Shown here: positions 38,085 to 46,200 of the stretch, one piece after another
How positions within the stretch are numbered: position 1 is the stretch's first letter
How the letters are laid out: every line of letters begins with the position of its first letter
Assembly: GCF_029989365.1 (NCBI RefSeq)
Contig: NZ_JAPRAQ010000003.1
Location: forward strand, 1-64,000
Origin: Bradyrhizobium sp. Arg816
GTDB taxonomy: Bacteria > Pseudomonadota > Alphaproteobacteria > Rhizobiales > Xanthobacteraceae
Direction of reading: 5' to 3'
DNA length: 64,000 nucleotides
Program-made: the position numbers and the translations under genes
The notes under the pieces: model-generated
What the model was told of the DNA's origin: nothing
Databases searched by the model: none
The model's input: the letters and a program-made list of their open reading frames with translations, nothing else

Positions 38085-39095
38085 TCATTCGTGTGGTCGG
38101 GCCTGGAGGTTGTCTCGAAAAAAATCGGCCACCTCGGTTTCGATCCGGCGATGGATCGCGACGCGATCGACGTCTGCGGCGTCCCTGCAAGCGGCGGGAT
38201 CTTCCTTCTCCAACGCGGGCGGGCAGGGATCGATAAAAACAAGATGGCCGCCCGGCACGCTCTCCTGCTTGGGCGAGCGCGGCAATGCCGCGGCAAGCGC
38301 AAGGATATTGCCCTCCGGGCGGAGATCACTGTGCTCGGCCCGATAGAGCAGCACCGGCATCGTCAATGCGGTCAGCGCTTCCCGGTCGAACGGGGCGCCG
38401 AACGGCTCCATCAGCACGAGCGCCTTCAGCGGGAGCACGTCGGCGGCTTGTCCGAAGATTACGTGCGAAGTGTCATTTGTGTCGATCCCGTCACAGGCGC
38501 GCGGATCGTCGGTGCGCTCGCGGCAGTATGAAACGAGGTGGGCCCAGTCCGGTGTTGCGCCGGCGGCGATCAGCGCCACCGCGCCGCCAAACGAGTAGCC
38601 GACAATACCCAGCCGCGAGCGATCCACTTGCGCGGCGAAGCGTTGGTCAGCGAGAACCTGATCGAGAGCTTCGTGCAGTTGTCGCGGCCGATCGCGCAGA
38701 GGCTTAGTCCCGGCGTGGAACGGCGCGATGACGATAAAGCCTTGTCGTGCCAGCGCGGTGATCAGATCGCGGTGATTGAGGGGGCTTCCGCCACGACCGT
38801 TGCCGTGTGAGAACAGTAGAACCGGAAACGCCTTCGCCAAGGCGATCGGCGCGTCACGGCGGGCTCGGATGGTGAAGGGCCCGGACTCGAACGCGGCTTC
38901 GGCCGCGTCGGTCGGGTAGGCCACGAGGACAACAAGCGGGACCGCGTCCGGTACGGTGATGCGTGCGACGCCGGCCTGGTACCGACCATCGGCGCGCGCA
39001 GGCGACGGGCCGGCGGCGAGGGACACAAGCAGCGAAAGCACGATGGCCGCTGCGAGAATGCGTAGTCCGGCCGAGCCGGCGGGCAGTTTGCACAT
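38085..39095 (-). CDS. Exported alpha/beta hydrolase (dienelactone hydrolase/PAF-acetylhydrolase-like)
   Basis: A 336-residue protein with a signal peptide (LRILAAAIVLSLLVSLAAGP, ending PARA-DG), then an alpha/beta hydrolase fold. The oxyanion HG lies in LLFSHGNGRGG, the nucleophile is S168 in GYSFGG, the acid is likely near LYRAEHSDLRPEG, and the His is in VPGGHLVFIDP. The substrate is unknown. ATG at 39095 is chosen because AGGGAGG stands 10 bp upstream; an ATG at 39125 that overlaps the DUF1700 stop (TGATG) is the alternative. It forms an operon with PadR and DUF1700. Confidence 0.8.
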   Translation of the reverse strand: MCKLPAGSAGLRILAAAIVLSLLVSLAAGPSPARADGRYQAGVARITVPDAVPLVVLVAYPTDAAEAAFESGPFTIRARRDAPIALAKAFPVLLFSHGNGRGGSPLNHRDLITALARQGFIVIAPFHAGTKPLRDRPRQLHEALDQVLADQRFAAQVDRSRLGIVGYSFGGAVALIAAGATPDWAHLVSYCRERTDDPRACDGIDTNDTSHVIFGQAADVLPLKALVLMEPFGAPFDREALTALTMPVLLYRAEHSDLRPEGNILALAAALPRSPKQESVPGGHLVFIDPCPPALEKEDPAACRDAADVDRVAIHRRIETEVADFFRDNLQARPHE

Positions 39096-39124
39096 GGCAG
39101 TCGTTCCTCCCTTGATGCGTGCCA

Positions 39125-39697
39125 TCAGACGGAATGCTCTTCCGGCTTGAGCAGCCGGTAGTGCAGCCGTGCATAGCCTCCGAGCTTCCTCACTATGCCA
39201 TTCAACGCGAGCAGCAGAATTCCGCCGATGCCCGCGCTGGCGGCGATCAGCGCGATGCCGGCGAGAGCGCGCAGGACGATCGTGGTGAGCGAGGCGAAGT
39301 GCACGACCTTGAAGAGGCTCAGCAGCAGGCCGATCCCGATAACGCCGAGAATGAACATCACAAGGCCGGAGACCAAGAGCACAAGCCCGACGGCGAACAT
39401 CAGCGGCAGCAGCAACAGAATGTCCACTGCGGCAAGCCCGCCAAGCGCCAGCAACGCCGTCGTGGAATTGCGCACGGAACGATGGTTTTCCCAGCGCCGT
39501 AGTCCCGTCTCGACGCGCAATTCGCGCGCCAGTCGCCGCGGATCACCAAGTGCTGTGGCGACGTCCTCCTCGCTGCGGCCGGCGCCATGGGCCTCGTCAA
39601 AATAGGCACTGTAGTCGGCAAGGATGTCGTTAATGTTGTCCGCCGGGAGGCCCGTCAGTCCGTCGCGGAGCGTCCGCAGGAAAGCAATACGGTTCAT
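39125..39697 (-). CDS. DUF1700 family membrane protein
   Basis: A 190-residue protein. The N-terminal helical part (FLRTLRDGLTGLPADNINDI followed by LADYSAYFDEA, then ATALGDPRRLARELR) is the DUF1700 signature. The C-terminal part has several transmembrane helices. Such proteins are routinely encoded directly after a PadR regulator, as here (4-bp overlap), and are thought to belong to envelope-stress-like modules. The function is unknown. It is followed by the exported hydrolase. Confidence 0.88.
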   Translation of the reverse strand: MNRIAFLRTLRDGLTGLPADNINDILADYSAYFDEAHGAGRSEEDVATALGDPRRLARELRVETGLRRWENHRSVRNSTTALLALGGLAAVDILLLLPLMFAVGLVLLVSGLVMFILGVIGIGLLLSLFKVVHFASLTTIVLRALAGIALIAASAGIGGILLLALNGIVRKLGGYARLHYRLLKPEEHSV

Positions 39698-40023
39698 CTA
39701 ATGTCTCCGAGCAGCTGGTTGACGGCCTCGGTGAATGACCGCCACTCGCGTTTCTGCGCGGCATAGGCGGTACGGCCTGCCGGTGTGAGTCGGTAATATT
39801 TTCGCGGCGGGCCGCTGTTCGATTCGACGAGGCGGGTGTCGACGAGCCCGTCATCCTGCATCCGCCGCATCAACGGGTAGATCGTGCCTTCGCCCATGCC
39901 GACGGCTGTCGCTAGCGTGCTCGCGATCTCATAGGCGTAGCTCTCGCGGCACGCCAGCAGCGCCAGGACGCACAATTCGAGCGCGCCTTTCTTGAGTTGA
40001 ATCTGGATTGTTGACTCGGTCAT
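39694..40023 (-). CDS. PadR family transcriptional regulator
   Basis: A 109-residue winged-helix repressor. The segment LKKGALELCVLALLACRESY, followed by AYEIASTL, then GEGTIYPLMRRMQDDGLVDT and GPPRKYYRLTPAGR, is the PadR DNA-binding domain; the protein has the short C-terminal helix of subfamily 2. It probably represses its own PadR-DUF1700-hydrolase operon. A CAAGGTA direct repeat sits 39-62 bp upstream of the start. Confidence 0.93.
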   Translation of the reverse strand: MTESTIQIQLKKGALELCVLALLACRESYAYEIASTLATAVGMGEGTIYPLMRRMQDDGLVDTRLVESNSGPPRKYYRLTPAGRTAYAAQKREWRSFTEAVNQLLGDIR

Positions 40024-40352
40024 CGAGTTGCTGCGGTTTGTGCTTACAGAGCAACATATAGCAAGGTAGTGACTAATACAAGGTACCTATCAAAACATGA
40101 TTCATACAACCAGATGATCAATGGCGGCGTCCGCCCGATGGGATGATTGAATCGGGCGTCTTATGAACAGGGCCGCTTGAGTGCACCGCGTCGAAGGCGG
40201 TCGAAGATTTATCTATCGCAGCGCATTGCTGGCTGAGGTCTCATGGTCGAATAGCCAAGCAATAGTGCCCATCTTCATCTGCCGCGGCGCGTCACTTAGA
40301 CTAAGGGCTCGCCAGAGACGCCTGGACATGTCGGTGAATATGGAGATGACCC
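40024..40352. other. Divergent intergenic region, PadR / hydrolase
   Basis: A 329-bp gene-free stretch, clearly more AT-rich than its surroundings near the PadR gene. It contains a CAAGGTA direct repeat and a possible minus-strand -35/-10 pair (TTGTAT, 17 bp, TATGTT). Nothing recognisable lies in 40100-40340. Confidence 0.5.
40062..40085. promoter_or_regulatory. Candidate PadR operator/promoter
   Basis: CAAGGTA occurs at 40062-40068 and 40079-40085 (17-bp period), overlapping a minus-strand TTGTAT / TATGTT promoter-like pair. It is not the classical ATGT-N8-ACAT PadR site. Confidence 0.35.
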
Positions 40353-41135
40353 ATGAAGCTCGCGCATGACGGAATCCAGCTGTCCTTCGACATTGCCGGC
40401 GCGGGACCGCTTCAATTCCTGTTCGTCCATGGCCTGGGCGGAGATCGCACGCATTTTGCGCCGCAGATGGAGTATTTCGCCCGTCAAGGCCGGGCATTGA
40501 ATGCCGAGCTGCGGGGGCATGGTGAGAGCGACAAGCCGCAACAGGCGTATTCGATCGAAAGCTTCGCCGATGATCTCGTCTTTCTGTGCAACCGACAGCA
40601 GATCACCAAGCCTGTTATCGTGGGTCAAAGCATGGGTGGCAACATGGCGCTCGAAATCGCCGCCCGCTATCCGGACTTTCCTGCAGGCCTGGTGCTGCTC
40701 GACTCAGGGGTGCTCTTCCCTGCCTCGGCAGGGACGGTGTTCGCCGGGTATCTGGAGGGCTTAAGGGGCGCGAATTTTGCGGACGAGGTCCGGAAAATCG
40801 TGGCGGACTCCTGTCTGCCGACCGACAGATGCCGCGCCCATGTTGAACAGACCTTTCTGGCGACGCCACAGCACGTGCTGGTGTCCACGTTTACAAGTCT
40901 GTTTCCCTGGGATGTGCATCGGGCGCGTGAATGCGCGAAGGCGTGCCGGGTCCCGGTGCTCTACATCGAAGCGGCTCATCGGCTCGCGGATCTGGATCGT
41001 TTTGCGGAGCTGTGCCCGCAGCTGGTCACGGCCAAGGCCGTCGGCTCCGGACATTTCCTGTCGCTGGAGGTGCCGGAGCAGATCAACCCGATGATCGACC
41101 GGTTTGTCTCGCTCTACGTGCGAAGACCCGGGTAA
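40353..41135 (+). CDS. Alpha/beta-fold hydrolase
   Basis: A 260-residue cytoplasmic hydrolase of the broad alpha/beta family. The oxyanion motif is FVHGLGGDRTHF, the nucleophile elbow GQSMGG has S93, the acid is likely in VPVLYIEAAHRLADL, and the His is in GSGHFLSLEVPEQ. It lacks a signal peptide. The substrate class (ester, lactone or epoxide) is not readable. ATG 40353 has GGAG 9 bp upstream. It stands alone, divergent from PadR. Confidence 0.85.
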   Translation: MKLAHDGIQLSFDIAGAGPLQFLFVHGLGGDRTHFAPQMEYFARQGRALNAELRGHGESDKPQQAYSIESFADDLVFLCNRQQITKPVIVGQSMGGNMALEIAARYPDFPAGLVLLDSGVLFPASAGTVFAGYLEGLRGANFADEVRKIVADSCLPTDRCRAHVEQTFLATPQHVLVSTFTSLFPWDVHRARECAKACRVPVLYIEAAHRLADLDRFAELCPQLVTAKAVGSGHFLSLEVPEQINPMIDRFVSLYVRRPG

Positions 41136-41296
41136 GCTTCGTCATCGGCCGTGGCGCGCCATTTCCAGACTTTTGGCGCCGACCTACAATCGGGCAAGGA
41201 CGAAACCCTTTGCAGGCCGGGTGAAGCCGGCCGGAAACAAACCAAGCCTAACCTTCCCCGAGCTTTCCCGTCCAACCCGATTCAAGGGAGGATTTT

Positions 41297-41695
41297 ATGA
41301 AAGCAGCGCTCTTGGTTCTGTCGCTTCTTGGCCAGCCCGCGATTCCGATTTCAGACCGCGTGCCCATCTTCAATGTGGAAGCCCTTTGCCGGGACGTTTC
41401 CGCCGACGACAAGGCCTCAGGGCTTGCCCTGGCGCAGGACGCCGGCGAGTGCATGCGTGACGAGACAATTGCGCAGCAACAGCTGAGCTCGGCCTGGCTG
41501 ACTGTTCCGGGTCCCGCGCGTGAAAGTTGCGAAGGCGAGGCTGCGGCAGATGGAATCCAAAGCTATGTCGATCTGCTCACCTGCCTGCAGATGACAGGCT
41601 GGGCGAATCCGGCTCCCCCGCCGACGCCCCCGCTCCGGGGAGCGAGCAAGATGCGGAACGCCAGGAATGAGCTGAAGAACGAATTGAAGAATTAG
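41297..41695 (+). CDS. Small exported hypothetical protein
   Basis: A 132-residue protein with a short signal peptide (MKAALLVLSLLGQPAIPIS) and a strong GGGAGG ribosome-binding site 6 bp before the ATG. The mature part contains four Cys (EALCRDVS, GECMRD, ESCEGEA, LTCLQM), probably two disulfides. The C-terminus ends in the imperfect repeat NELKNELKN. I do not recognise the family. It appears to stand alone. Confidence 0.65.
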   Translation: MKAALLVLSLLGQPAIPISDRVPIFNVEALCRDVSADDKASGLALAQDAGECMRDETIAQQQLSSAWLTVPGPARESCEGEAAADGIQSYVDLLTCLQMTGWANPAPPPTPPLRGASKMRNARNELKNELKN

Positions 41696-41778
41696 CTGCG
41701 CGGGCGAGCCCGCTTACGCGCTCAGCGGGGTCCTGCGAGCGATGCGACGAAGTTCCGGGCGCCGGGTGGCGGTCGCCA

Positions 41779-42198
41779 TCAATGATGGGCCGACACGCCC
41801 TTGACGCATTGGGTCAACAGATCAACGCTGGCGAATTGGCTGACATCGCCCAGGCTGATCATGCCGACCATCCGCTTGCTCTTGTTGATCACGAGCAGCC
41901 TGCGGATTTTCAGCGTCTCCATGTGATGCACGGCTTTCGCCAGATCGTCGTCGTCCCGGCAGCAATGGATGCCTTCGGTCATCACGTCCCGCGCCGTCAT
42001 GCGCGCGGCGTTGAAGTTCTTGCTCGCGAGGCCTTTGCAGACGATGTCGCGATCGGTCACCATCCCGATCAGATGGTCGTCATCGCCGATCGGAATGCAG
42101 CCGATGTCGTGCCCTTGCATCAACTTCGCGATCTCGGTGATCGGGGTGTCCGGGCTGACCCAATCGACACCCTTGTGCATCACGTCCTTGACCTTCAT
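41779..42198 (-). CDS. CBS-domain protein
   Basis: A 139-residue protein made of two CBS domains: MKVKDVMHKGVDWVSPDTPI, then IGCIPIGDDDHLIGMVTDRD; and TARDVMTEGIHCCRDDDDLA, then IRRLLVINKSKRMVGMISLG. CBS pairs bind adenine nucleotides and act as energy or stress sensors; a partner enzyme or channel is not encoded here. ATG 42198 has GGAGG just upstream. Confidence 0.9.
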   Translation of the reverse strand: MKVKDVMHKGVDWVSPDTPITEIAKLMQGHDIGCIPIGDDDHLIGMVTDRDIVCKGLASKNFNAARMTARDVMTEGIHCCRDDDDLAKAVHHMETLKIRRLLVINKSKRMVGMISLGDVSQFASVDLLTQCVKGVSAHH

Positions 42199-42313
42199 GG
42201 AGGACCTCCGTTGCGAACGCAGCCCCCGTGACGCGATTATACTACGAACTGGGCGCGACCGCACGCGCGCCGCGATGAAGGCGCAGGAAAAATCATCCCG
42301 CCGCCATGCCGCG

Positions 42314-42718
42314 TCAACCGTGCGTGCTGAAGCGTCCATGCGGCGCATTGGACGTCAGCCGTTCGAACTGTGCATGCGTCAGGTGAAGCAGCGTCTCATG
42401 GTCGCCGGCTTCGATATAGATCTCGGGCTGCGCCCGGATGCTGTCATCGACGATGAGATCGAGCCCGTAGCATCGGCCTACCGCCGGAACGGCTCCATGC
42501 GCGCAGTCCGCGAACAGCCTGTGGATCTCGGTTTCGTTCGCCATCACGAGATCCGCGCCGAGCTTCTCCTTCAAGTCCGGCAAGTTGAGACGGTGCGATG
42601 CCGGAACGATCGCGAGCATATAGCCGCCGTCATGGCGCAGCACGACGGCCTTGGCGAAACGATCGCCCGAGACGTGGCAGGCCTGCGCCGTGCGCGCGGA
42701 TGGGGGGCAATGGTCATG
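42314..42718 (-). pseudogene. YbaK/EbsC-type (tRNA deacylase-like) gene, N-terminally truncated
   Basis: The frame holds AQACHVSGDRFAKAVVLRHD, ASHRLNLPDLKEKLGADLVM, FADCAHGAVPAVGRCYGLDL, then IVDDSIRAQPEIYIEAGDHE and TLLHLTHAQF, typical of YbaK-domain proteins that hydrolyse mischarged tRNA. The family start MTIAPH appears at 42718 with an RBS, but in another frame: it runs into the body after about five residues. This implies that roughly 25-30 codons were deleted with a frameshift. A longer in-frame start (up to 42832) exists but encodes non-homologous sequence crossing the att-like region. It is either a pseudogene or a protein with a replaced N-terminus. Confidence 0.6.
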
Positions 42719-42843
42719 GCGTAGCCTTTCGGATGGATATGCGAGCCATCCACCGTGATGCTGCCCCGCCGCACGATGGGCGGCCGCGTGATTGCCGGAT
42801 GCCAGCATAGGCCTCGCGCTCGCACGCCGCAATCGGGTCGGGG

Positions 42844-42876
42844 GTTCGGATCGTTCCGGGCGCGCCTTTCCGCTGC
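42844..42876 (+). repeat. attR-like direct repeat of tRNA-Arg 3' end
   Basis: GTTCGGATCGTTCCGGGCGC begins a 33-bp copy of 37608-37640 with three mismatches, including 9 bp beyond the tRNA CCA. Weak similarity to the tRNA extends about 10 bp further left. Confidence 0.65.
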
Positions 42877-42920
42877 GTTTGCGGCCGATCGATCGTGGCC
42901 TTTGCTGCGCTTCCCGTGGC

Positions 42921-43241
42921 TTACGGAATCCTTGTCACAACGTTGGGCCGGTTCTTCCTGAGCCAGGCGACTGCCTCGGGGCCATCGACGACGCACGCGA
43001 AGGTTTCCCAGGTCGGGTCCTCCAGGGACTCCGATTGCAGTCGCTTCGCCGCATACTCAACGAGATCGTGCAAGCCCTCGTATCCTCGTCGGTGCTCGAG
43101 GGACTCTGCAATCGCCGTGCTGGTCCAGCCTCGTCGGGCCAGATCGACAATGCTCGGAGCGTCAGCCTCGCTGAACCAAGGTGTGGCATCGAACTCGATG
43201 CAGCGGACATTATCGGCGGTGTGGCAAGTGGCGTGGATCAT
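42921..43241 (-). CDS. Hypothetical protein
   Basis: A 106-residue soluble protein. A central segment (EADAPSIVDLARRGWTSTAI, then AESLEHRRGYEGLHDL) looks helical, but no known domain is recognised. Two Cys and a His-rich start (MIHATCHTADNVRC) are notable. ATG at 43241 has GAGGAA upstream and is preferred over the longer frame from 43286. It lies between the att-like repeat and the glutamate dehydrogenase. Confidence 0.6.
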   Translation of the reverse strand: MIHATCHTADNVRCIEFDATPWFSEADAPSIVDLARRGWTSTAIAESLEHRRGYEGLHDLVEYAAKRLQSESLEDPTWETFACVVDGPEAVAWLRKNRPNVVTRIP

Positions 43242-43290
43242 GGGTTCCTCCGTTCGCCGGCTCAGTTTCACATCGCTGCCTCGCACGCGC

Positions 43291-46200
43291 TCAGACTTTG
43301 ACCAGATCCCCCAGCAGGTTCGCCGCCACCGTCAGCTTGGCAAGCGTCAGGCCGCTGGCGGCAATCTCCTCGACCGAGCGGCGGATACGCGCCGCTTCGG
43401 GGTGAGCCGCAAGCCAGGTCTCGACAGCCTGCTGGCCGGACTGGCCGGTTGCCAGCATATCCGCGGCCAGTCTTCTCTCGGCGCCGGCGATCTGTTCAAC
43501 GGCGCGATCGACCGCCATGCGTTCGAAATAATCATTTGCCGGCACGCTGCGCGCGGCCGCGATGATGCGGTCGAGACGGAAATTGGCTTCCGCGGCGAAG
43601 AAGGTTGCGGCAGCATCGCCGATGGCGCGGGAGGTGCGCTCGGCGACCGTCACGATATCGGGTGCCGCAATCAGAGGGTCGAGATCGGCGAGCTCGCCGG
43701 CGAGGCCGGCCGGGACGCCGGCATCGGTGAGTTCCTGGCGCCGCTTGCCGCGCGCGGCCTGCAGGTCCGGCGGCAGGGTGGTGTCGAGGGAGGCCGCGAT
43801 CTCGCGGATACCCGGGCCGAAACGTCCGATCACCGCCTCGAGGCCGTCCTTGAAATCGACATTGCGCACGTACCAGACCATGCGGGAAATCAGGAGGTCC
43901 TGGATCGCCGCGTAGAGGCCGAGCTGCACCTGCCCGTCAATCCGGGTGTCGAGCGCGTCGATCGCGTCATTGAGCCGCCTGAGCTCGTAGATCGCGTCCA
44001 CCGCCACCTGCGCCATGACGATGGTGGAGATATCGGCGTCGGTCTCGTCGGTCAGGCGCACGATACACGCCGGGCCGCCGCGGTTGATCACGGCATTGAC
44101 GAGACTGGTCGCGATGATCTCGCGTCGCAGGCGATGGAGCTCGACCGCGGTTGGGAATTTATCGGGGACCTCGCGCGCAAAATACAGCGACAGTCTGCGG
44201 GCGAGATAAGGATCATCAGGCACGCTGGTGACGAGCAGGTCCTCGTAGAGCGTCAGCTTGGCGTAGGCGAGCAGCACGGCAAGCTCGGGCCGTGTCAGGG
44301 CCTGGCCGCGCCGTGTCCGCTCGGTGAGCGCGGCGTCGTCGGGCAGGAACTCCACGGCGCGGCTGAGCAGGCCGCGCTGCTCGAGCGACTGCATCAGGCG
44401 GGTGAGGAAGCCGGTCTCGGCCACGCCCTTGCGCTCGGCGAGCGAGAGCGCCAGCGTCTGCAGATAGTTGTTGCGCAGCACCAGCGTGCCGACCTCGTCG
44501 GTCATCGCGGCAAGCAGGCTGTTGCGGTCGGCTAAGCTGAGGCGTCCCTCGCGTTCGGGGCGCGCCAGCGCGACCTTGATATTGACCTCGACGTCGGAGG
44601 TGTTGACGCCGGCCGAATTGTCGATGGCGTCGGTGTTGAGCTTGACGCCCTTCTGCGCCGCTTCGATGCGGCCGCGCTGGGTGGCGCCGAGATTGGCGCC
44701 TTCGCCGATCACCCGGGCGCGAACGTCAGTGCCTGCGATGCGGATCGGATCGTTGGCGCGGTCGCCGGCCTGATCGTCGCTCTCCGCCGACGCGCGGATA
44801 TAGGTGCCGATGCCGCCAAACCACAACAGGTCCGTGCGCGCTTTCAGAATCGCCGTCATCACCTCGAACGGCGTGGCCTGCTCCTTGTCGAGATCGAGCA
44901 GGCTGCGGACTTCCGGTGCGAGCGGGATCGCCTTCAGCGTGCGCGAGAACACGCCGCCGCCCTGCGAGATCAGCGCCTTGTTGTAGTCCTGCCAGCTCGA
45001 TCGCGGCAGGTCGAACAGGCGCTTGCGCTCGGCGAAGCTGGTCGAAAGGTCGGGGGAGGGATCGATGAAGATGTCGCGGTGATCGAACGCCGCCACGAGC
45101 CTTGTCGCCGGCGACAGCAGCATGCCGTTGCCGAAGACGTCGCCGGACATGTCGCCGACGCCGGCAGCGGTGAACGGCATGGTCTGAATGTCGGTGCCGA
45201 GCTCGCGGAAGTGGCGCTTGACCGCCTCCCAGGCGCCGCGCGCCGTGATCCCCATCTTCTTGTGGTCGTAGCCCTGGCTGCCGCCGGAGGCGAAGGCGTC
45301 GCCGAGCCAATGGTTCTTCTCGGCCGAGATCGCGTTGGCGACATCGGAGAAGGTGGCGGTGCCCTTGTCGGCGGCGACCACGAGGTAGGGGTCGTCGCCG
45401 TCGTGGCGCATCGTGGAATCGGGCGGCACGACGACGTCGCCGTCGAGATTGTCGGTGAGCTCGAGCAGCGAGCGCACGAAGATGCGATAGGCCTCGGTGC
45501 CTTCCGCGAGCCAGGCGTCGCGATTCGACGGCGGCGGCAGGCGCTTGGGCACGAACCCGCCCTTGGCGCCGACCGGCACGATCACGGCGTTCTTGACCTG
45601 CTGCGCCTTCACGAGACCCAGGATCTCGGTGCGGAAATCCTGCGGCCGGTCGGACCAGCGCAGGCCGCCGCGCGCGACCTTGCCGAAGCGCAGGTGAATG
45701 CCTTCGACCCGCGGCGAATAGACGAAGATCTCGTAGAGAGGCCGCGGTGCCGGCAAGTCGTCGATCCGCCGCGCGTCGAACTTGAAGGAGATCACCGGAC
45801 GCGGTTGTCCATCCTCGCCGATCTGCCACAGATTGGTGCGGATGGTCGACTGCACCAGATTGGTGAAACGGCGCAGGATGCGGTCTTCATCGAGCGAGGC
45901 GACGGATTGGAGCTGCTCCTCGATCTCGGCAAGCAGCGCCGTCTCGCGTGCCGAACGCTCGCGATCGGTCAGCACGAGGCGCGGATCGAGACGGGTCTGG
46001 AACAGTGCGACGAGGGTGGCAGTGATCGCGGCGTTCTTGCGCAAGGTCTCCCACATGTAATCCTGGGTGAACGGAGCGCGGATCTGATGCAGATAGCGCG
46101 ACAGCGCCCGGATGGTCGAGACCTCGCGCCAGCCCAGCGCGGTGCGCAGGATCAGGGCGTTGTATCCATCGGATTCGGCGCGATCCGTGACCACGGCCAT

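Larger units (their letters stand above)
37587..42880. mobile_element. Putative decayed integrative element at tRNA-Arg
   Basis: Bounded by the tRNA-Arg 3' end (37608-37640) and a 33-bp direct repeat of it (42844-42876; 30 of 33 positions identical). A recombinase-like tail lies at the tRNA end. The interior holds a PadR/DUF1700/hydrolase operon, a hydrolase, an exported protein, a CBS protein and a truncated YbaK-like gene. No intact integrase, transfer or phage gene is present, so the element would be a remnant. Confidence 0.45.
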
